A DNA stretch of 64,000 nucleotides, from positions 1,265,001 to 1,329,000 of the forward strand of contig NC_087114.1 in NCBI RefSeq assembly GCF_963855985.1, given 5' to 3'. Of this stretch, positions 10,387 to 21,502 are shown in pieces. Origin of the DNA: Ostrinia nubilalis. Taxonomy: Eukaryota; Arthropoda; Insecta; Lepidoptera; Crambidae. The notes under the pieces are model-generated. The model saw only the letters and a list, made by a program, of their open reading frames with translations, was not told the origin of the DNA and did not search any database. A program made the position numbers and the translations under genes. The stretch's first letter is position 1. Each line of letters begins with the position of its first letter.

Positions 10387-10956
10387 GTGTGTACATAAAT
10401 TAAAATACGAAAATTCAATTTTTTATGTAGGTTTTTATGTGGTACACTTAACACTGTATTTATGTTATTATGATGTTTTTTACATGTAGAGATTTTTCAA
10501 GCCAACAATTTTATTAAAAAAATAAAGACCGCACATATTTTTTACGACAGTTTTCAAATTTTTGTTTTCTATAAAGTCTTCACTATTCGTTAATTTTGGT
10601 ACACAAAAAAATTAGGTAGGCTTACTAGATCCTCAAAAAATATTTTCTATATCAATTTTGTTCACCACAATTTTTAATTTCATGTAAATTGCCCAAAAGG
10701 GTAATAAATCATTTTTTAATTCACTCGAACCAATTTTTTCGTAAAAGTACATAAAACACAAAAAAATGTACTTACGTGCGTCTGCGTCGACGAGCGAGAG
10801 AGAACTACGATAGTTACGTCATTCCCTCTCTTTTATACCTGTCGCCTTGGCAATGACCTCTCAAGAAGCTGGTTGTGGGTAGGGTGACCAGGCTACGGGA
10901 GAAATGCGGACATTCCTGATTAGAAGTATAAAAAAATATAGATTTTTCTACAGTAC
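10387..10956. other. Unassigned AT-rich DNA
   Basis: No gene or clear repeat boundary was seen, apart from a short GC-richer part near 10770-10930. Confidence 0.5.
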
Positions 10957-11090
10957 AGTCAGCGTCAAATAGTTTGTGACCCAAAGTGGCCAAAAAGTTG
11001 ACAACATAACCTTATTCCAATTGTAACAAAGACGTGTTGCGAACTTTTTGGCTACTTTGCGTGTCGCGAACTATTTAGACGCTGACTTTA
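10957..11090. mobile_element. MITE family 2, palindromic copy (TIR CAGTCAGCGTCAAATA)
   Basis: Starts CAGTCAGCGTCAAATAG and ends CTATTTAGACGCTGACT. The arms CCAAAGTGGCCAAAAAG and CTTTTTGGCTACTTTGCG also pair, so the unit folds as one hairpin. Larger and half copies are at 51010-51363 and 14826-14922. Confidence 0.8.
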
Positions 11091-11137
11091 CCGTGCCTTG
11101 TGGTTAAAGCAGATTAAAATATGACCACACCCACACT

Positions 11138-11275
11138 TTTTGTGGATATCGTAAGAGGCAACTAAAGGAGAAAATTAAATATGAGAATATCAGGCTCCAT
11201 CTAATTAATCTGGCCAGCATCGAGAATGTAGACCAAATACTCCATCTGTCTCTAGTAAATAAGAAAGGGAATGAA
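11138..11275 (-). repeat. Dispersed repeat family W, degraded (reverse)
   Basis: GTGGATATCGTAAGAGGCAA, ATATCAGGCTCC and CTGGCCAGCATCGAGAATGT follow the order of the family W copy at 22930, with many changes. Confidence 0.5.
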
Positions 11276-11861
11276 CTCCCTCAATGTAGAGTTCTTTATA
11301 ATCACAATGGTGAAACCCGTAGACTACATCTCATCTGAAGGAAAGTAAAGATCGAGCTGATGGTGTAAGCGAGCTTTATCCGGAATCCTCGACCATTTTA
11401 TTTAGTATTTTTTTATATTTGAAATGTGATAGAGCGTTACTTCTACAGCGTTAATTAATTTGATAGTGTTTGATTTTTTTTTATTAATAATTTTATATTA
11501 ATTTTTATAATGTATTTTTTTAAAGAAAATGCAGAGTATTGTTGTATCTCTAAAAAAATCCTAGCCCGGATTTATCCTGTCTGATACAAAAAACATGGCC
11601 ACCCCACATAGGAAGTATCCAGAGGCGATATATCTGGTATTATCGTGTACTTTGATGACCAGGAGTGGTGGAATGGTGTAAAGTTCGCAGTTCAATTCCC
11701 GGCTAGGTCATTTGGGAAATTACTTGCCTCCACAGGTAGAAGTTACGAGCTTTTGTCTAGAATTTTCAAGAAATTCTGAAACTGCACTTTTACTGTTAAC
11801 TTGACAGTTTTCAGCTGGTTTTAAATATTGTTTTGAATCATCTCGGCCGTTCAAATCAAGT

Positions 11862-12145
11862 CGGCCGTTTGGTGTAGTGGTTCAGAACGGACTACTATGC
11901 CAAGAGGTCCCGGGTTCGATTCCGATTTCGGGTTCGAAATTTCTTGATTTTGATTTTTTGATTTTTGAAATGATGAATTTTAATTTCTGTGACGGGTCTG
12001 TGTGTTTTCTATGTAGGTATATATAAGTATGTATTTACAAAAAAAAAGTATTTAAGTAATATGTTTATATCCGTTGTCTAGGTACCCATAGTACAAGCTT
12101 TGCTTAGTTTGGGGCTAGCGGCTAGCGCCGTGTAAAAAGTCCATA
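11862..12145 (+). mobile_element. tRNA-derived SINE family P, near full length
   Basis: The head CGGCCGTTTGGTGTAGTGG (A box) and CGGGTTCGATTCC (B box) forms a Pol III promoter. The body continues with GACGGGTCTG and GTACAAGCTTTGCTTAGTTT to a GTGTAAAAAGTCC end. Other copies are at 25709 (reverse), 27640 (reverse), 51719 and 62128. Confidence 0.85.
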
Positions 12146-12154
12146 GAAACTATT

Positions 12155-12222
12155 TTACGAAACTCCACCCCTAAAGGGGTAAAACGGGATCCACGCGTAC
12201 GAAGTCGCGGGCGGCCGCTAGT
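12155..12222 (+). mobile_element. Helitron-like 3' end
   Basis: ACGAAACTCCACCCCTAAAG, then GGGATCCACGCGTACGAAG and CGGGCGGCCGCTAG. It abuts the SINE directly on its left. Confidence 0.65.
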
Positions 12223-12299
12223 CACATCATAAGCGACAACGGTTATTACGTTCCATCATCTCCAGTTATTAAGTTTCTTGTAAATTGTATTTTTAATAA

Positions 12300-12450
12300 A
12301 GAAGCTAACAATGTGACCGAATTTCTTCCGCCACTTCTTCGATACTACTATTATAGCCGATATTTTGTCCCGAAGTGGTGGTAGGGCAACCTGTATTTAG
12401 GTAGGCCAATTCCTCCATCTGCCTCTGGTAAATTAGAAAGGCCTGTGGCT
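12300..12450. repeat. LINE 3'-end fragment followed by a family W fragment
   Basis: GTGACCGAATTTCTTCCGCC and TGTCCCGAAGTGGTGGTAGG match the LINE end seen at 18370 and 19765. CATCTGCCTCTGGTAAATTA and an ATGATGATGA run match the end of family W. Confidence 0.55.
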
Positions 12451-12908
12451 GAAATGATGATGATGAAATTAAAGAGGGTCTTGCTACAGTGGAAACTAAT
12501 GATGATCACAATTTTGATACTCTAAAAACCACCATTATCTCGCTAACAATAGAATAAATAAATGTAAAGGTTACAAAACTACATTGTCTCAACAGGTGCT
12601 CAAACAGAGACACAAAAACCCTGCTAAATGCACATACAACACTGCACATGATACTAAACGTTGTTGAAATGTAGCACCTGTTACAAACCATATAAGGTGC
12701 TAATGTAAAGCCTGAAGAGCCGCATATTAGCATACAAACTGTCTAGCGTTCTTGCGCTAATAGAAAGTTATTAATAGGATCCTATTGACTGGATCGGGTT
12801 TGTCTATATTTCAACAAGTGAGTCTGTTTAACTGTAAAGACCAGGTTACGCTACTTGGAACTAAAATATCTAGTTACTAAGTAAAAATAGGAATCTAAAA
12901 TGTGTAAA

Positions 12909-13237
12909 AATAAGATTCTCGGAGTTTCTTTACGAAATCGAAGTAAAAATGAGGAGATCCGTAAACGAACTAAAGTCGCTGACATAGCCCGACGGATTAG
13001 CAAGCTGAAGTGGCAATGGGCAGGGCACATAGTACACAGAACTGGCGGCCGATGGGGCAACAAGATTCGGGAGTGGAGGCCACGTACCGGAAAACGCAGC
13101 GTGGGACGTCCACACACAAGGTGGACCGACGACTTCATAATAGTAGAAGGAAGGCGCTGGATGCAGGCCGCCACCAACCGGCCATTGTGGAAGCCGTTGG
13201 GGGAGGCCTATGTCCAGCAGTGGACGTCATTTGGCTT
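12909..13237 (+). mobile_element. RTE-clade LINE, intact 3' coding end
   Basis: A frame open from 12900 to 13277 carries the C-terminal tail of an RTE reverse transcriptase: KILGVSLRNRSKNEEI, RKRTKVADIARRISKLKWQW, AGHIVHRTGGRWG, SVGRPHTRWTDD and LWKPLGEAYVQQWTSFG. The upstream endonuclease and RT core are absent (5' truncation). The uninterrupted frame of about 110 codons suggests a recent copy. No microsatellite tail follows. It resembles RTE elements described from Heliconius and other Lepidoptera. Confidence 0.88.
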
Positions 13238-13529
13238 AATAATTTTATATTCAAGTAATTTTGGCAACAGAAAATAGCATTTTAAAACCTATTTCTCTTT
13301 TGTGTAGTCATTTGATTGACTAAATTCCGCCCCTAAAAGAATTTGGCGTAACTAAAAACTAAATATTTCTTTGGTGTAACGGTGAGTCTAATAATTTATT
13401 TACTCATGCTATACCTTAGGTAAGAAGTCAACGAATTCTGGAGTTTTTACACAACTTCTATTTGACATTTGTAAACTGGACAGGGATAGTGATGTACCTT
13501 GGTATTTATCGATATCTAAAATTAAAGGG

Positions 13530-13690
13530 CAGGTGTGAGCAGGCGCCCCACTAGGTGGACCGACGATCTGGTGAATGTCGCGGGATGTACTTAGATGCGG
13601 GCAGCGCTGGACCGGTCGTTATAAAAATCCTTGTGGGAGGCTTTTGTCCAGCAGTGGACGTCATTTATCTGAAACGAACGAACGAACGAC
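13530..13690 (+). mobile_element. RTE tail, subfamily B
   Basis: CCCCACTAGGTGGACCGACG to GTCCAGCAGTGGACGTCATT, ending in an ACGAACGAACGAAC tail. 5'-truncated. Confidence 0.85.
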
Positions 13691-14186
13691 AATTGTATAG
13701 AGATAGGATTTTGTAAAAGGTAAATTTTAATTAAATATATCGAGAATATCTGTAACTGTAACGCTGGCTGCATCTGGTGGTAGCATCTTATGTAGAAGTA
13801 AAAGGTACTTTTTTTTAAACAAAAATATGTATAGTATTTAGATGTCCTGTTGATGGGCTTTGGTTTAGCATTTATCGTGTCTAGGAGAGATAAAAGTCAA
13901 TCAGTTAATAATACGGAGATTCATAAACTTTATCTAGATTTTTCATACCAAAAAAAAAACACTTACTCTATTTTCTTTTTTTTTACACTAAATAACCAAA
14001 GAAGGAACTTTATCGACAACTTAAAACATCGATACTGTTACATCCCTACCGGAGGGCAACGCTCCATCTGTTTGTCGAGTTTCGACAGCGCCACTTCACT
14101 ACGAGTCAATATGGCAGTAACTATGAGTGGAGCACATCAAAGTAGGTACAGTCAGCTTTAAATAATCATCTCCCCGAGTAAGGGAC
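13691..14186. other. Unassigned DNA
   Basis: No supported exon. A run of A and T tracts lies at 13950-13985. The segment 14050-14100, rich in CGACAGCGCC-type sequence, is not recognised. Confidence 0.5.
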
Positions 14187-14385
14187 TATTCCCGCCTCTC
14201 GTTCCCACCGCTGCAACTCCTGTGTAGCCAGGATCTACAGCTTGACCGCTCAACCCAACCAGTGAAGGTCAAGTTTGTCCCGGGGGAAAGTTAAACTGTC
14301 ATTGTACCCGCCACTCTTGTGGCGGAGTTTTGGGCTGACACTGTGTAGGTTTGTTGACCAAGAAGATTGGACCCGCAACGAAATT
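14187..14385 (-). repeat. Dispersed repeat family G (reverse) with ~60-bp insertion
   Basis: The reversed core runs from GGGACTATTCCCGCCTCTC to GGGGGAAAGTTAAACTGTCA, is interrupted at about 14307-14366, and resumes with GGACCCGCAACGAAATTAA. Confidence 0.7.
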
Positions 14386-14825
14386 AACCAGAAGATCGGT
14401 GGTATGGTGACTATTTATGCGAAAATGTATTGTCTTATGTTGTACAGTGTACAGCCGTCATATTTACTGTCAGATAAAAATAAGACTTCCGTTTGCAAAT
14501 TAAAATTTATTTTACTTCCGGCTTCTTGATAATTTAGAATTTAATTAAGACTTCCGGTTCTGAATAAAAATTATTTGTATTTCTTAAACACCATTCCCCA
14601 AAAATTCGAAACCACAACTTTTCTAAAAAGACACTTCATTCTGGTCTTGAAAATTTAATTAATTTTAAATAGCCTGTAAATTGCGATTTTTGGTCGCATT
14701 GTAATTGAAAAAGTAGTTTAATTGCGCTGACAAAATAGTGACGTCACTTGCTTGTAGTGCCATACAAAATCTATGGGAGAGTTTCGTTTTGACAGTTTTA
14801 AAAAGTACGTCAATTGATTGGTGGT

Positions 14826-14922
14826 GTCAACATGTCTATTAGGTTAGTAATAATAAGGTTGTGTTATCAATTTTCTTTGCCACTTTGGGTGTCACGTAGT
14901 ATTTGACGCTGACTGTACACTT
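14826..14922 (+). mobile_element. MITE family 2, right half
   Basis: AATAAGGTTGTGTTATCAA, CCACTTTGGGTGTCACG and TATTTGACGCTGACTGTAC match the right arm of the element at 51010-51363. The left arm is missing or too diverged to see. Confidence 0.7.
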
Positions 14923-15279
14923 TGTTGTTGGAAAAAGCATCTTATTACTAAGTACATAAGGTACAGAATGCAGCTTGATGCTGTTATTTAATTTTGTCCA
15001 GAACGGCGCGAGCGCACGAAAATATAGTTTGATTAAAGTAAATATTATTATTGTTGAATATTTTTATGAGTGGGCATTGATAGTGGGCATGGTTCCCACA
15101 CAATGGACATCACAGACAAGCTTTTGCCCACGCCTCCATCTTTATTCAAGAACTATCCGATATTTTTCTCTGGATCTATCCATCTACTTAAATTAGTTCA
15201 GTCGTTTAAGCGTGAAAGAGTCTATCTTTACAAACTTTCACTATGAATATTTATTTTGTAGAATAGGATGTTATAGAAA

Positions 15280-15588
15280 CGTAAACGAACTAAAGTCGCT
15301 GACATAGCCCGACGAATTAGCAAGCTACTTCTGCCTGGCAATGGGCAGGGCACATAGTACGCAGAACTGACGGCCGATGGGGCAGCAGGGTTCTGGAGTG
15401 GAGGCCGCGTACCGGTAAACATAACGTGAGACGTCCACCCACAAGGTGGACCGACGACACGGTAAAGGTAGCAGAAAGGCGCTGGACGCAGGCCGCTACC
15501 AACCGGGCAACATGGAAAGCATTGGGGGAGGCCTATGTTCAGCAGTGGACGTCCTATGGCTGAGATGATGATGATGATGATGATGATG
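15280..15588 (+). mobile_element. RTE tail, subfamily A with (GAT)n tail
   Basis: CGTAAACGAACTAAAGTCGC to CAGCAGTGGACGTCCTATGG, then GCTGAGATGATGATGATGAT to 15588. A small insertion near 15327 breaks the ISKLKWQW frame. It differs from subfamily B in its GCCTATGTTC block and in its tail type. Confidence 0.88.
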
Positions 15589-15607
15589 TATTATAGAATT
15601 TGCCATT

Positions 15608-15785
15608 ATGGTCTTGGCAGAGTATAATAAGGATTCCCACTCTTCCCATGGATGTCCTAAGAGGTGACTAAGGGACAAATATGCGAGCATCAGGCCTTCC
15701 CAAACATTGAAGTAATATTACTACGTAGTACATTATAACTCAATGTTCCCAAACCATCTGGCCAGCGGGGGGAGTGTAGGAGCTT
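15608..15785 (-). repeat. Dispersed repeat family W (reverse) carrying a 41-bp insertion
   Basis: CCATGGATGTCCTAAGAGG and GGCCAGCGGGGGGAGTGTAG are the family W landmarks. The copy is split at 15705-15745 by a tiny insert flanked by TTCCCAAA direct repeats. Confidence 0.75.
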
Positions 15786-15939
15786 TCTATTGACTTGGAC
15801 TATATTAATATACACGGATGAAGATATTCTACCGGAGGTATGTGTCCCATTTGAGAATCGAATCTGGAACCTCCAATTTGACAGAACTTAACCCAAGCGT
15901 TTTCTCCCAGACAACTCTACAATCAAACAAAGGTACCCA

Positions 15940-16610
15940 CTATAGTCTTTTTCACCTAAGATGATCCGTATGACGTTTCGAGTTTGAAAGATTTAGAGAT
16001 GTCACATAACTAAACCATAGCGATTTATCAATCGATTTTTTTCGGAGAGTTAGTAAAACCTACTTTTAGAGAAATATTTTGTATAGGTGTTATTTAACAA
16101 AAAAACATGTTTTTTCAATAACAAATATTATTGTAACAATTTTTTATTGATAATATTCAAATTTCATGGTTCGTGTTCAAAAAAAACGATTCCTAAAAAG
16201 TACTGGTTCTGTTTCTTTAAATTAAAAACCATTAATTTATTTTTAATGTCAATAATCGAAAAATATAGTTGATTTTTGTGATGTTTTTAATAACTAAGAA
16301 TTCACTGCAATCGATTAATGAACCGCGGAAATAATCGATTTTATTATACAAGAAATACCCCAGCACTAAATCTATTCCGCTTCACACATCGCGTACATTA
16401 AATAAAAAATATTTTTACATCGTATTTAATTAAAATATAATCAATAGACTCAGATTTTACTATATATTTCAAGACAAGGTAGTTTTCTTTTTTTATCATA
16501 TTGCTAATAAAATACAAATATTTTTTCAAAAATATTCTGCATATGTAGTATGCATAATATGGATAACCTTGAAGTGTCATACGGATCATCTTACGTGAAA
16601 AAGACTATAG
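15940..16610. mobile_element. 671-bp TIR element (CTATAGTCTTTTTCAC ends)
   Basis: The left end CTATAGTCTTTTTCACCTAA followed by GATGATCCGTATGAC is repeated inverted at the right end, giving TIRs of about 40 bp with one or two mismatches. The interior is very AT-rich and has no transposase frame, so the element is non-autonomous. Flanking TA could be the target duplication but merges with the ends. Confidence 0.85.
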
Positions 16611-16611
16611 T

Positions 16612-17205
16612 TGTATGAATGAAAACGCCGAGAAACCAAAAGGCGGGATCAAAACGTGCAGTCCCAATAATGCCCGGATCATGAGATGTAGCCGGATAAG
16701 TCGCGGGGGTTGTGGGGAATCAGACTTTTCGCACATTGGCCAATTAATAATTTTCTCTCTAACTTTAAAAAATAAAATTATTGCCTTTGAACCTTTTAGA
16801 TAAGTCATCTTACAGCTGCCTTCAAGCAAAATTAAATGGCGCTAGATGTCATTGTGTGCCAAAGTGCAAAGATATTTTTCGTCTTTTTTTTTGACGAACT
16901 AGAACAGTTGTTTTTATTTTTAGAACTTATTACCGTCTTAAAAGCTCTATGAGAGATGACAGTCATATACAGTTATTATAAAAATATACGCCAATATTAT
17001 TGCTATGTAAATTGTATGTAAATTAAGCAAAGTGGCCAGACGAAAAACATAGAGACAAGCAAAAAAGAGTTCATCAAACTTATTAATTCATTCATATTTT
17101 AGTTTTATCTTTTAAAGGCAGGAAAAATGGACAATTCAATATTTGTTCACAAACAATAACTCAAAAACTATGCCGTTGGTAAATACGAGTACCTATATTA
17201 ATTTG
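16612..17205. other. Unassigned DNA
   Basis: 16613-16740 is GC-richer than its surroundings but has no convincing frame or repeat match. The rest is AT-rich. Confidence 0.4.
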
Positions 17206-17209
17206 AAAC

Positions 17210-17285
17210 GCCTCCATGGACTAGTGGTAAGGCCTTTTGTCTCAAACCCAGATGTCCCGGGTTCGATTCCCAATGAGAGCAACAT
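17210..17285 (+). mobile_element. tRNA-like SINE head
   Basis: CTCCATGGACTAGTGGTAAG gives an A-box-like element and CCGGGTTCGATTCCCAATG a B box about 35 bp further on. The cloverleaf is not complete, so this is a retroposed tRNA-like head rather than a tRNA gene. Confidence 0.5.
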
Positions 17286-17479
17286 TTTCTGATCGGCTAT
17301 CTTCCATTTTTCCTAAGTCTGTCACTATATTAACAATGTAAAGAGTTTGGGTGTGTAAGTATCGGCAGTTGAAAGTAAGATAGCCAGTTCCTCTGTGGTT
17401 GAGAATTCCAGGTGAAGAATCTACATGATGTCGTCTGTTCACCTGAGGTGGACATCCTAAAAACATTCAAAAATTTGTT

Positions 17480-17617
17480 AACCAGCGGACCCGGCGAACT
17501 TCGTACCGCCTATGTTCATCAAATATAATGTAGTATTCTATTGTGGAAAAAGTTTTTCAAATCGATCCAGTAGTTACGAAGCCTTTTCAACCCAAAAAAT
17601 CATATTATTATACTTTT
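17480..17617 (-). mobile_element. Helitron-like fragment (reverse; GGCGAACTTCGTACCGCC type)
   Basis: Shares CGGCGAACTTCGTACCGCC, ATTCTATTGTGG and CAGTAGTTACGAAGC with 26206-26347 and 53630-53766. Confidence 0.55.
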
Positions 17618-18365
17618 TTAGACTTTTCAGACAATGTCTGACTTCCAACAATGCTAGCCACAGTGCTAGGCTCGTGCAAATCCAGACTTATTGCGGACTG
17701 ACTGGCAAGTGGCGAATCATTCGCGAGTGCATTTACTGGAACAACATAGAGTTGTTACAACCACTTTTTATTATTTTTGAGATTTTAAAAATACATCGTT
17801 ATGATGACTAAATTTTGAATTTATCATCATATTATATTAAATTATACTATTAGGCAATGTGGTATTTTATTTTAATTAACAAACAGTCATCACTATCACA
17901 CTTAAATATGGTATAGAATATAGATAGATGCATAAGACACACATTGATTTTGAATACGATGAAACATATTTTTGACGGCTGTAAACGCAAAACTAGTCTA
18001 TACCGTCCTTTATTTATTTATTATAATAACGCCGACAAAACAAGGTGTCTTTATCTTTCTCAAATGTATCAATTTCTATAATCATCAAAATTGATACCTT
18101 TTGCGTTTAGACTTGAAAAAATACTGAACAAACTGACAGATATTCTCAGCAAAGAAAAATGACATTGAAACAAGAACATTGGCAACTTCTTGTAAAAAAA
18201 ACTTAAAGAAATTAACTGTATGATAAAAGTTTGCGCATAAAAAGACTATTTCTCAAATCAACGGTATACTTAATAATAATATCTTCTAAGTAAAATCATT
18301 TAAGAAATAAAGATAATCTTATTTTTAAATCCTTTTGCCACAAATCGCAATCCAAAACCACTCAC
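17618..18365. other. Unassigned AT-rich DNA
   Basis: No exon or repeat family was recognised. Confidence 0.5.
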
Positions 18366-18515
18366 ACCAAAGTAACACACTCTTCCAATGTGACTGAGTT
18401 TCTTGCGCTGCTTCTTCTCAGCACTGGCCCATTTATTGTCCCGAAGCAGTGGTAGGGTTACTACTGGGACGTGTAAAAGTGCTTTTTAAAAGCCTATTTG
18501 CAAAAATAAATGAGT
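18366..18515 (+). mobile_element. LINE 3' end (CTTCTTCTCAGCACTGG family)
   Basis: CACTCTTCCAATGTGACTGA, TTCTTGCGCTGCTTCTTCTC, GTCCCGAAGCAGTGGTAGGG and a final GCAAAAATAAATGAGT, which could serve as the terminal AATAAA. It closely matches 19765-19942. The clade is not determined. Confidence 0.6.
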
Positions 18516-19159
18516 AATAATAAAAAAAGATATATCTAAATACACTTTTCGTTTTATCAGCTCTACAAAACTCGCACAGTAATAATTTAGGATTAAAATA
18601 TGCAGCCACAGACATGCACTTCTTTAGCTCGGGCTTAGAATGCAAACATTCTATTGACTGGGGCTCAGGCAGGAGTTTCTTTATGCTAAACTCATTGTTA
18701 GTGCTCAGATGTTTAGCAATCTTTGAGTAAAAATACCGATTGAGAACGTCCTCCTTTTGTTGAAGTCGGTTAAAAATAGAGTTTCATTTGTTGTAGAATG
18801 GGATTAGTGCGTGCCAATAGAAGCTGGAAAATGAGTAAATCCTGTAGTAAATAATATTAATAGTTGGACCAGGCGGGTCTGGTGTTGATTTTTAGACGGA
18901 CACATAAAGTAGGTAGGACTTGGTGGTTCTGGGTTCGAATTCCAGATGGGACAGATTTCGTTAAAATTTTTGCACTACCTTACTTCCTTCCTCTGAGTGA
19001 TCTGTAGTTGACTAGTAGATAATGTCTCCTGAAATTAAGTCCACATTGGTACATTTTTCTCACTTATATTATTAATTTTAAGTAACGATGAACACATCAC
19101 ACAAGTACCTAGAACAAGGGCACAACTGTAGTTTTTGAAATTTTACAGAATTTTTAAAT

Positions 19160-19285
19160 TTCATGTTTTAAAAATCGATCTGCCTAAGGCGGGAATTGAA
19201 CCCACGACCTTTCACTTGCCGGGCGACTTCTCTTCCCACAATTCCCGCCTTAGGCAGTTCGATTTTTTCAAGTTGTTTATTATAA
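19160..19285 (-). mobile_element. SINE head (reverse) with inverted partial duplicate
   Basis: CTGCCTAAGGCGGGAATTGA at 19178 is repeated inverted as AATTCCCGCCTTAGGCAG ending at 19258. Between them lies the reversed B-box region GAACCCACGACCTTTCACTT. Two SINE ends face each other. Confidence 0.65.
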
Positions 19286-19576
19286 ATTTAGTTTGAGAAG
19301 CGACTCTAATCAGAAGTCAGATGTAGGTTCAAATGTCAATCATTTTCAATTTGTCACAGTAGAGTCTGTTATACAATTATACATATACAAAATCGCAAGT
19401 CTCAATGTCACCCAAGCTTAAACCATACTGTTAAACAGAGCGCCTTTGTCACACCGAGAATCGAACCCGCGACGCGTGGCCTCGCATACGAACGTGCCTA
19501 ATCGCGTGCGAGCTTCAGGTAAAAATCTCATATGGTTTTTATATGGTGACCACAGTGTAACAACCTTCAGTACGTT

Positions 19577-19720
19577 TTCGTTCGTTCGATTCAGCCACAG
19601 GACGTCCACTGCTGAACATAGGCCTCCCCCAATTATTTCCAGATTGCCAGGTTGGTAGCGGCCTGCATCCAGCGCTTTTCTGTTACCTTTATGAGGTCAT
19701 CTGTCTACCAAAGTTTTTGG
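19577..19720 (-). mobile_element. RTE tail (reverse)
   Basis: The reversed tail TTCGTTCGTTCGATTCAGCC is followed by GGACGTCCACTGCTGAACAT. It mixes a subfamily B tail with subfamily A body features (GCCTCCCCCAAT, GGTAGCGGCCTGCATCCAG). Confidence 0.8.
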
Positions 19721-19764
19721 CGTAGCTTGAATTAAGGACACTCGCTGAAACATATTATAGCTCA

Positions 19765-19942
19765 CAAGAAAGGTATACTTGATACTGTCCTTGAAAAAGA
19801 GGCTGACAATAGTGACTAAGTTTCTTGCGCTACTTCTTCTCAGCACTGGTCCAATTATTGTCCTGGTGCAGTGGTAGGGTTAAATTAATACTGGGACGTG
19901 TAAAAGTGCTTTTTAAAAGCCTCATTGCAAAAATAAATGAGT
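19765..19942 (+). mobile_element. LINE 3' end (CTTCTTCTCAGCACTGG family), second copy
   Basis: The same order of blocks as 18366-18515, ending CATTGCAAAAATAAATGAGT. It abuts the family G repeat that starts at 19948. Confidence 0.6.
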
Positions 19943-19947
19943 TCATG

Positions 19948-20215
19948 TATATCTTTTCTTAAAAGTTATCAAACTTTTGTTTAGTATGTCATCAGTCAGG
20001 TACCTGTCATCTGCTTTGCACTGGAGGGAAGTCGAACCTTAATTTCGAACTCCTATAATTATTCTTCTGATTAATTTCGTTACTGGTCCAATGACAGTAA
20101 CTTTCCCCCGGGACAAACTTGACCTTCACTGGTTGGGTTGTTGGCGGTCAAGCTGTAGATCCTGGCTACACAGGAGTTGCAGCGGTGGGAACGAGAGGTG
20201 GGAATAGTCCCGTTT
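19948..20215 (+). repeat. Dispersed repeat family G, long copy
   Basis: TATCTTTTCTTAAAAGTTAT to GGTGGGAATAGTCCCG, collinear with 6507-6770. Confidence 0.75.
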
Positions 20216-21202
20216 GGACGTAGGGCTACTACACCATTCTGCGTTATGGTTTTTCTACCATAGTTCTAGATTTTAAAATGTGCAAGGTTTATTATGTAGG
20301 TGATGTTAAATATGATAATGGTAGGACTTGTACTTTATTAGCTTTTTAAATCTTAGACCCTTTAATTTGAGTTATTTTTAATAATGCTTTTGGTTGAGAA
20401 TTTTTTAGGACTTTGTTCACAAAATCATGGTATTTTGTAGTGATTCCTAATATTTTTTCAAAAATAATGTTTCTTATGTTATATAATTATGAGAACGTGT
20501 AGCATTGTTTTAGTGAAAGTTCCATCAAAATCGGTTCAGCTGTATAGAGATTAGCAGGAAAAATATACTAAGTTACTAATCTTAATCTTTAAAAACTTTT
20601 TGTTATTAATCTCGTAATTAACTGTCATAACCATTAAGTAAAAGCTTTTAATTTTGTCATAATTATACAAACGGACACATCTATTTTATTATTATTATAC
20701 ATATTAATATAGATCTTAGCAGTGAATGTGATTCTATAAAAATATTAATTTATGTGATAGTTACATAGATATCACTCTTTCTAATGTTAAATAATCTATA
20801 CTTTATAGAATATTATTATTTTACCATAATTCGAACTAAAATCTAGAGATTGCCATAAAATATTTAAAAGAACTCGTTCAATACACCAAATTAATTATCC
20901 CCATAATATCGCGTCCCACTTTAATTTATTTATTGCGTAATTAATGGCTGAAATAAATGCGGGACAACTTGGAAAGTTTTTCCATCTTGTGGGACGGGAC
21001 GGTTTCTCCAGGGACGGTTAAACACAAGTTGACAAGGCGTTAAGTATGTCTACCGGTAATTTTTAGTTCTTAATGTCAAATAAACGTATTTTTTTTCTTT
21101 CTATTTATTAATACAACAAAATTGATACAGTGCGAGTAGTGAATTTTCAGCTCTCTTCTCTTTTCTTTAGTCTAATTATATGGTTTTGGTACCACCCCCT
21201 GA
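20216..21202. other. Unassigned AT-rich DNA
   Basis: No supported gene. Near 20520-20580 the phrase CAAAATCGGTTCAGCTGTAT recalls the interior of Helitron-like elements, but no ends were found. Confidence 0.5.
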
Positions 21203-21502
21203 AATGAGGAGATCCGTAGGAGAACCAGAGTGACTGACATAGCCCGCAAAATCGCTAAAATCAAGTGGCAGTGGGCGGGGCACATAGCTTGTATATAGCT
21301 GATGGCCGCTACGCCACGCCACGAGCCGGAAGACGTAGCGTGGGCAGGTGGACCGACGATCACTAGGTGGACCGACGATCTGGTGAAGGTCGCGGGAGGC
21401 ACCTGGATGCGAGCGGCACAGGACCGGTATTTGTGGAAATCCTTGGGGGAGGCCTTTGTCCAGCTGTGGACGTCTTTCGGCTGACACGAACGAACGAACG
21501 AG
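21203..21502 (+). mobile_element. RTE tail, subfamily B
   Basis: GAGGAGATCCGTAGGAGAAC to GGACGTCTTTCGGCTGACAC, then ACGAACGAACGAAC. It carries a local duplication: GGTGGACCGACGATCACTA is followed at once by a second GGTGGACCGACGATC near 21364. Confidence 0.88.

Noticed and set aside
12900..13277. 125-codon open frame as a host gene
   Set aside because: Its protein is the C-terminal tail of an RTE reverse transcriptase, shared with about a dozen truncated copies in the window.
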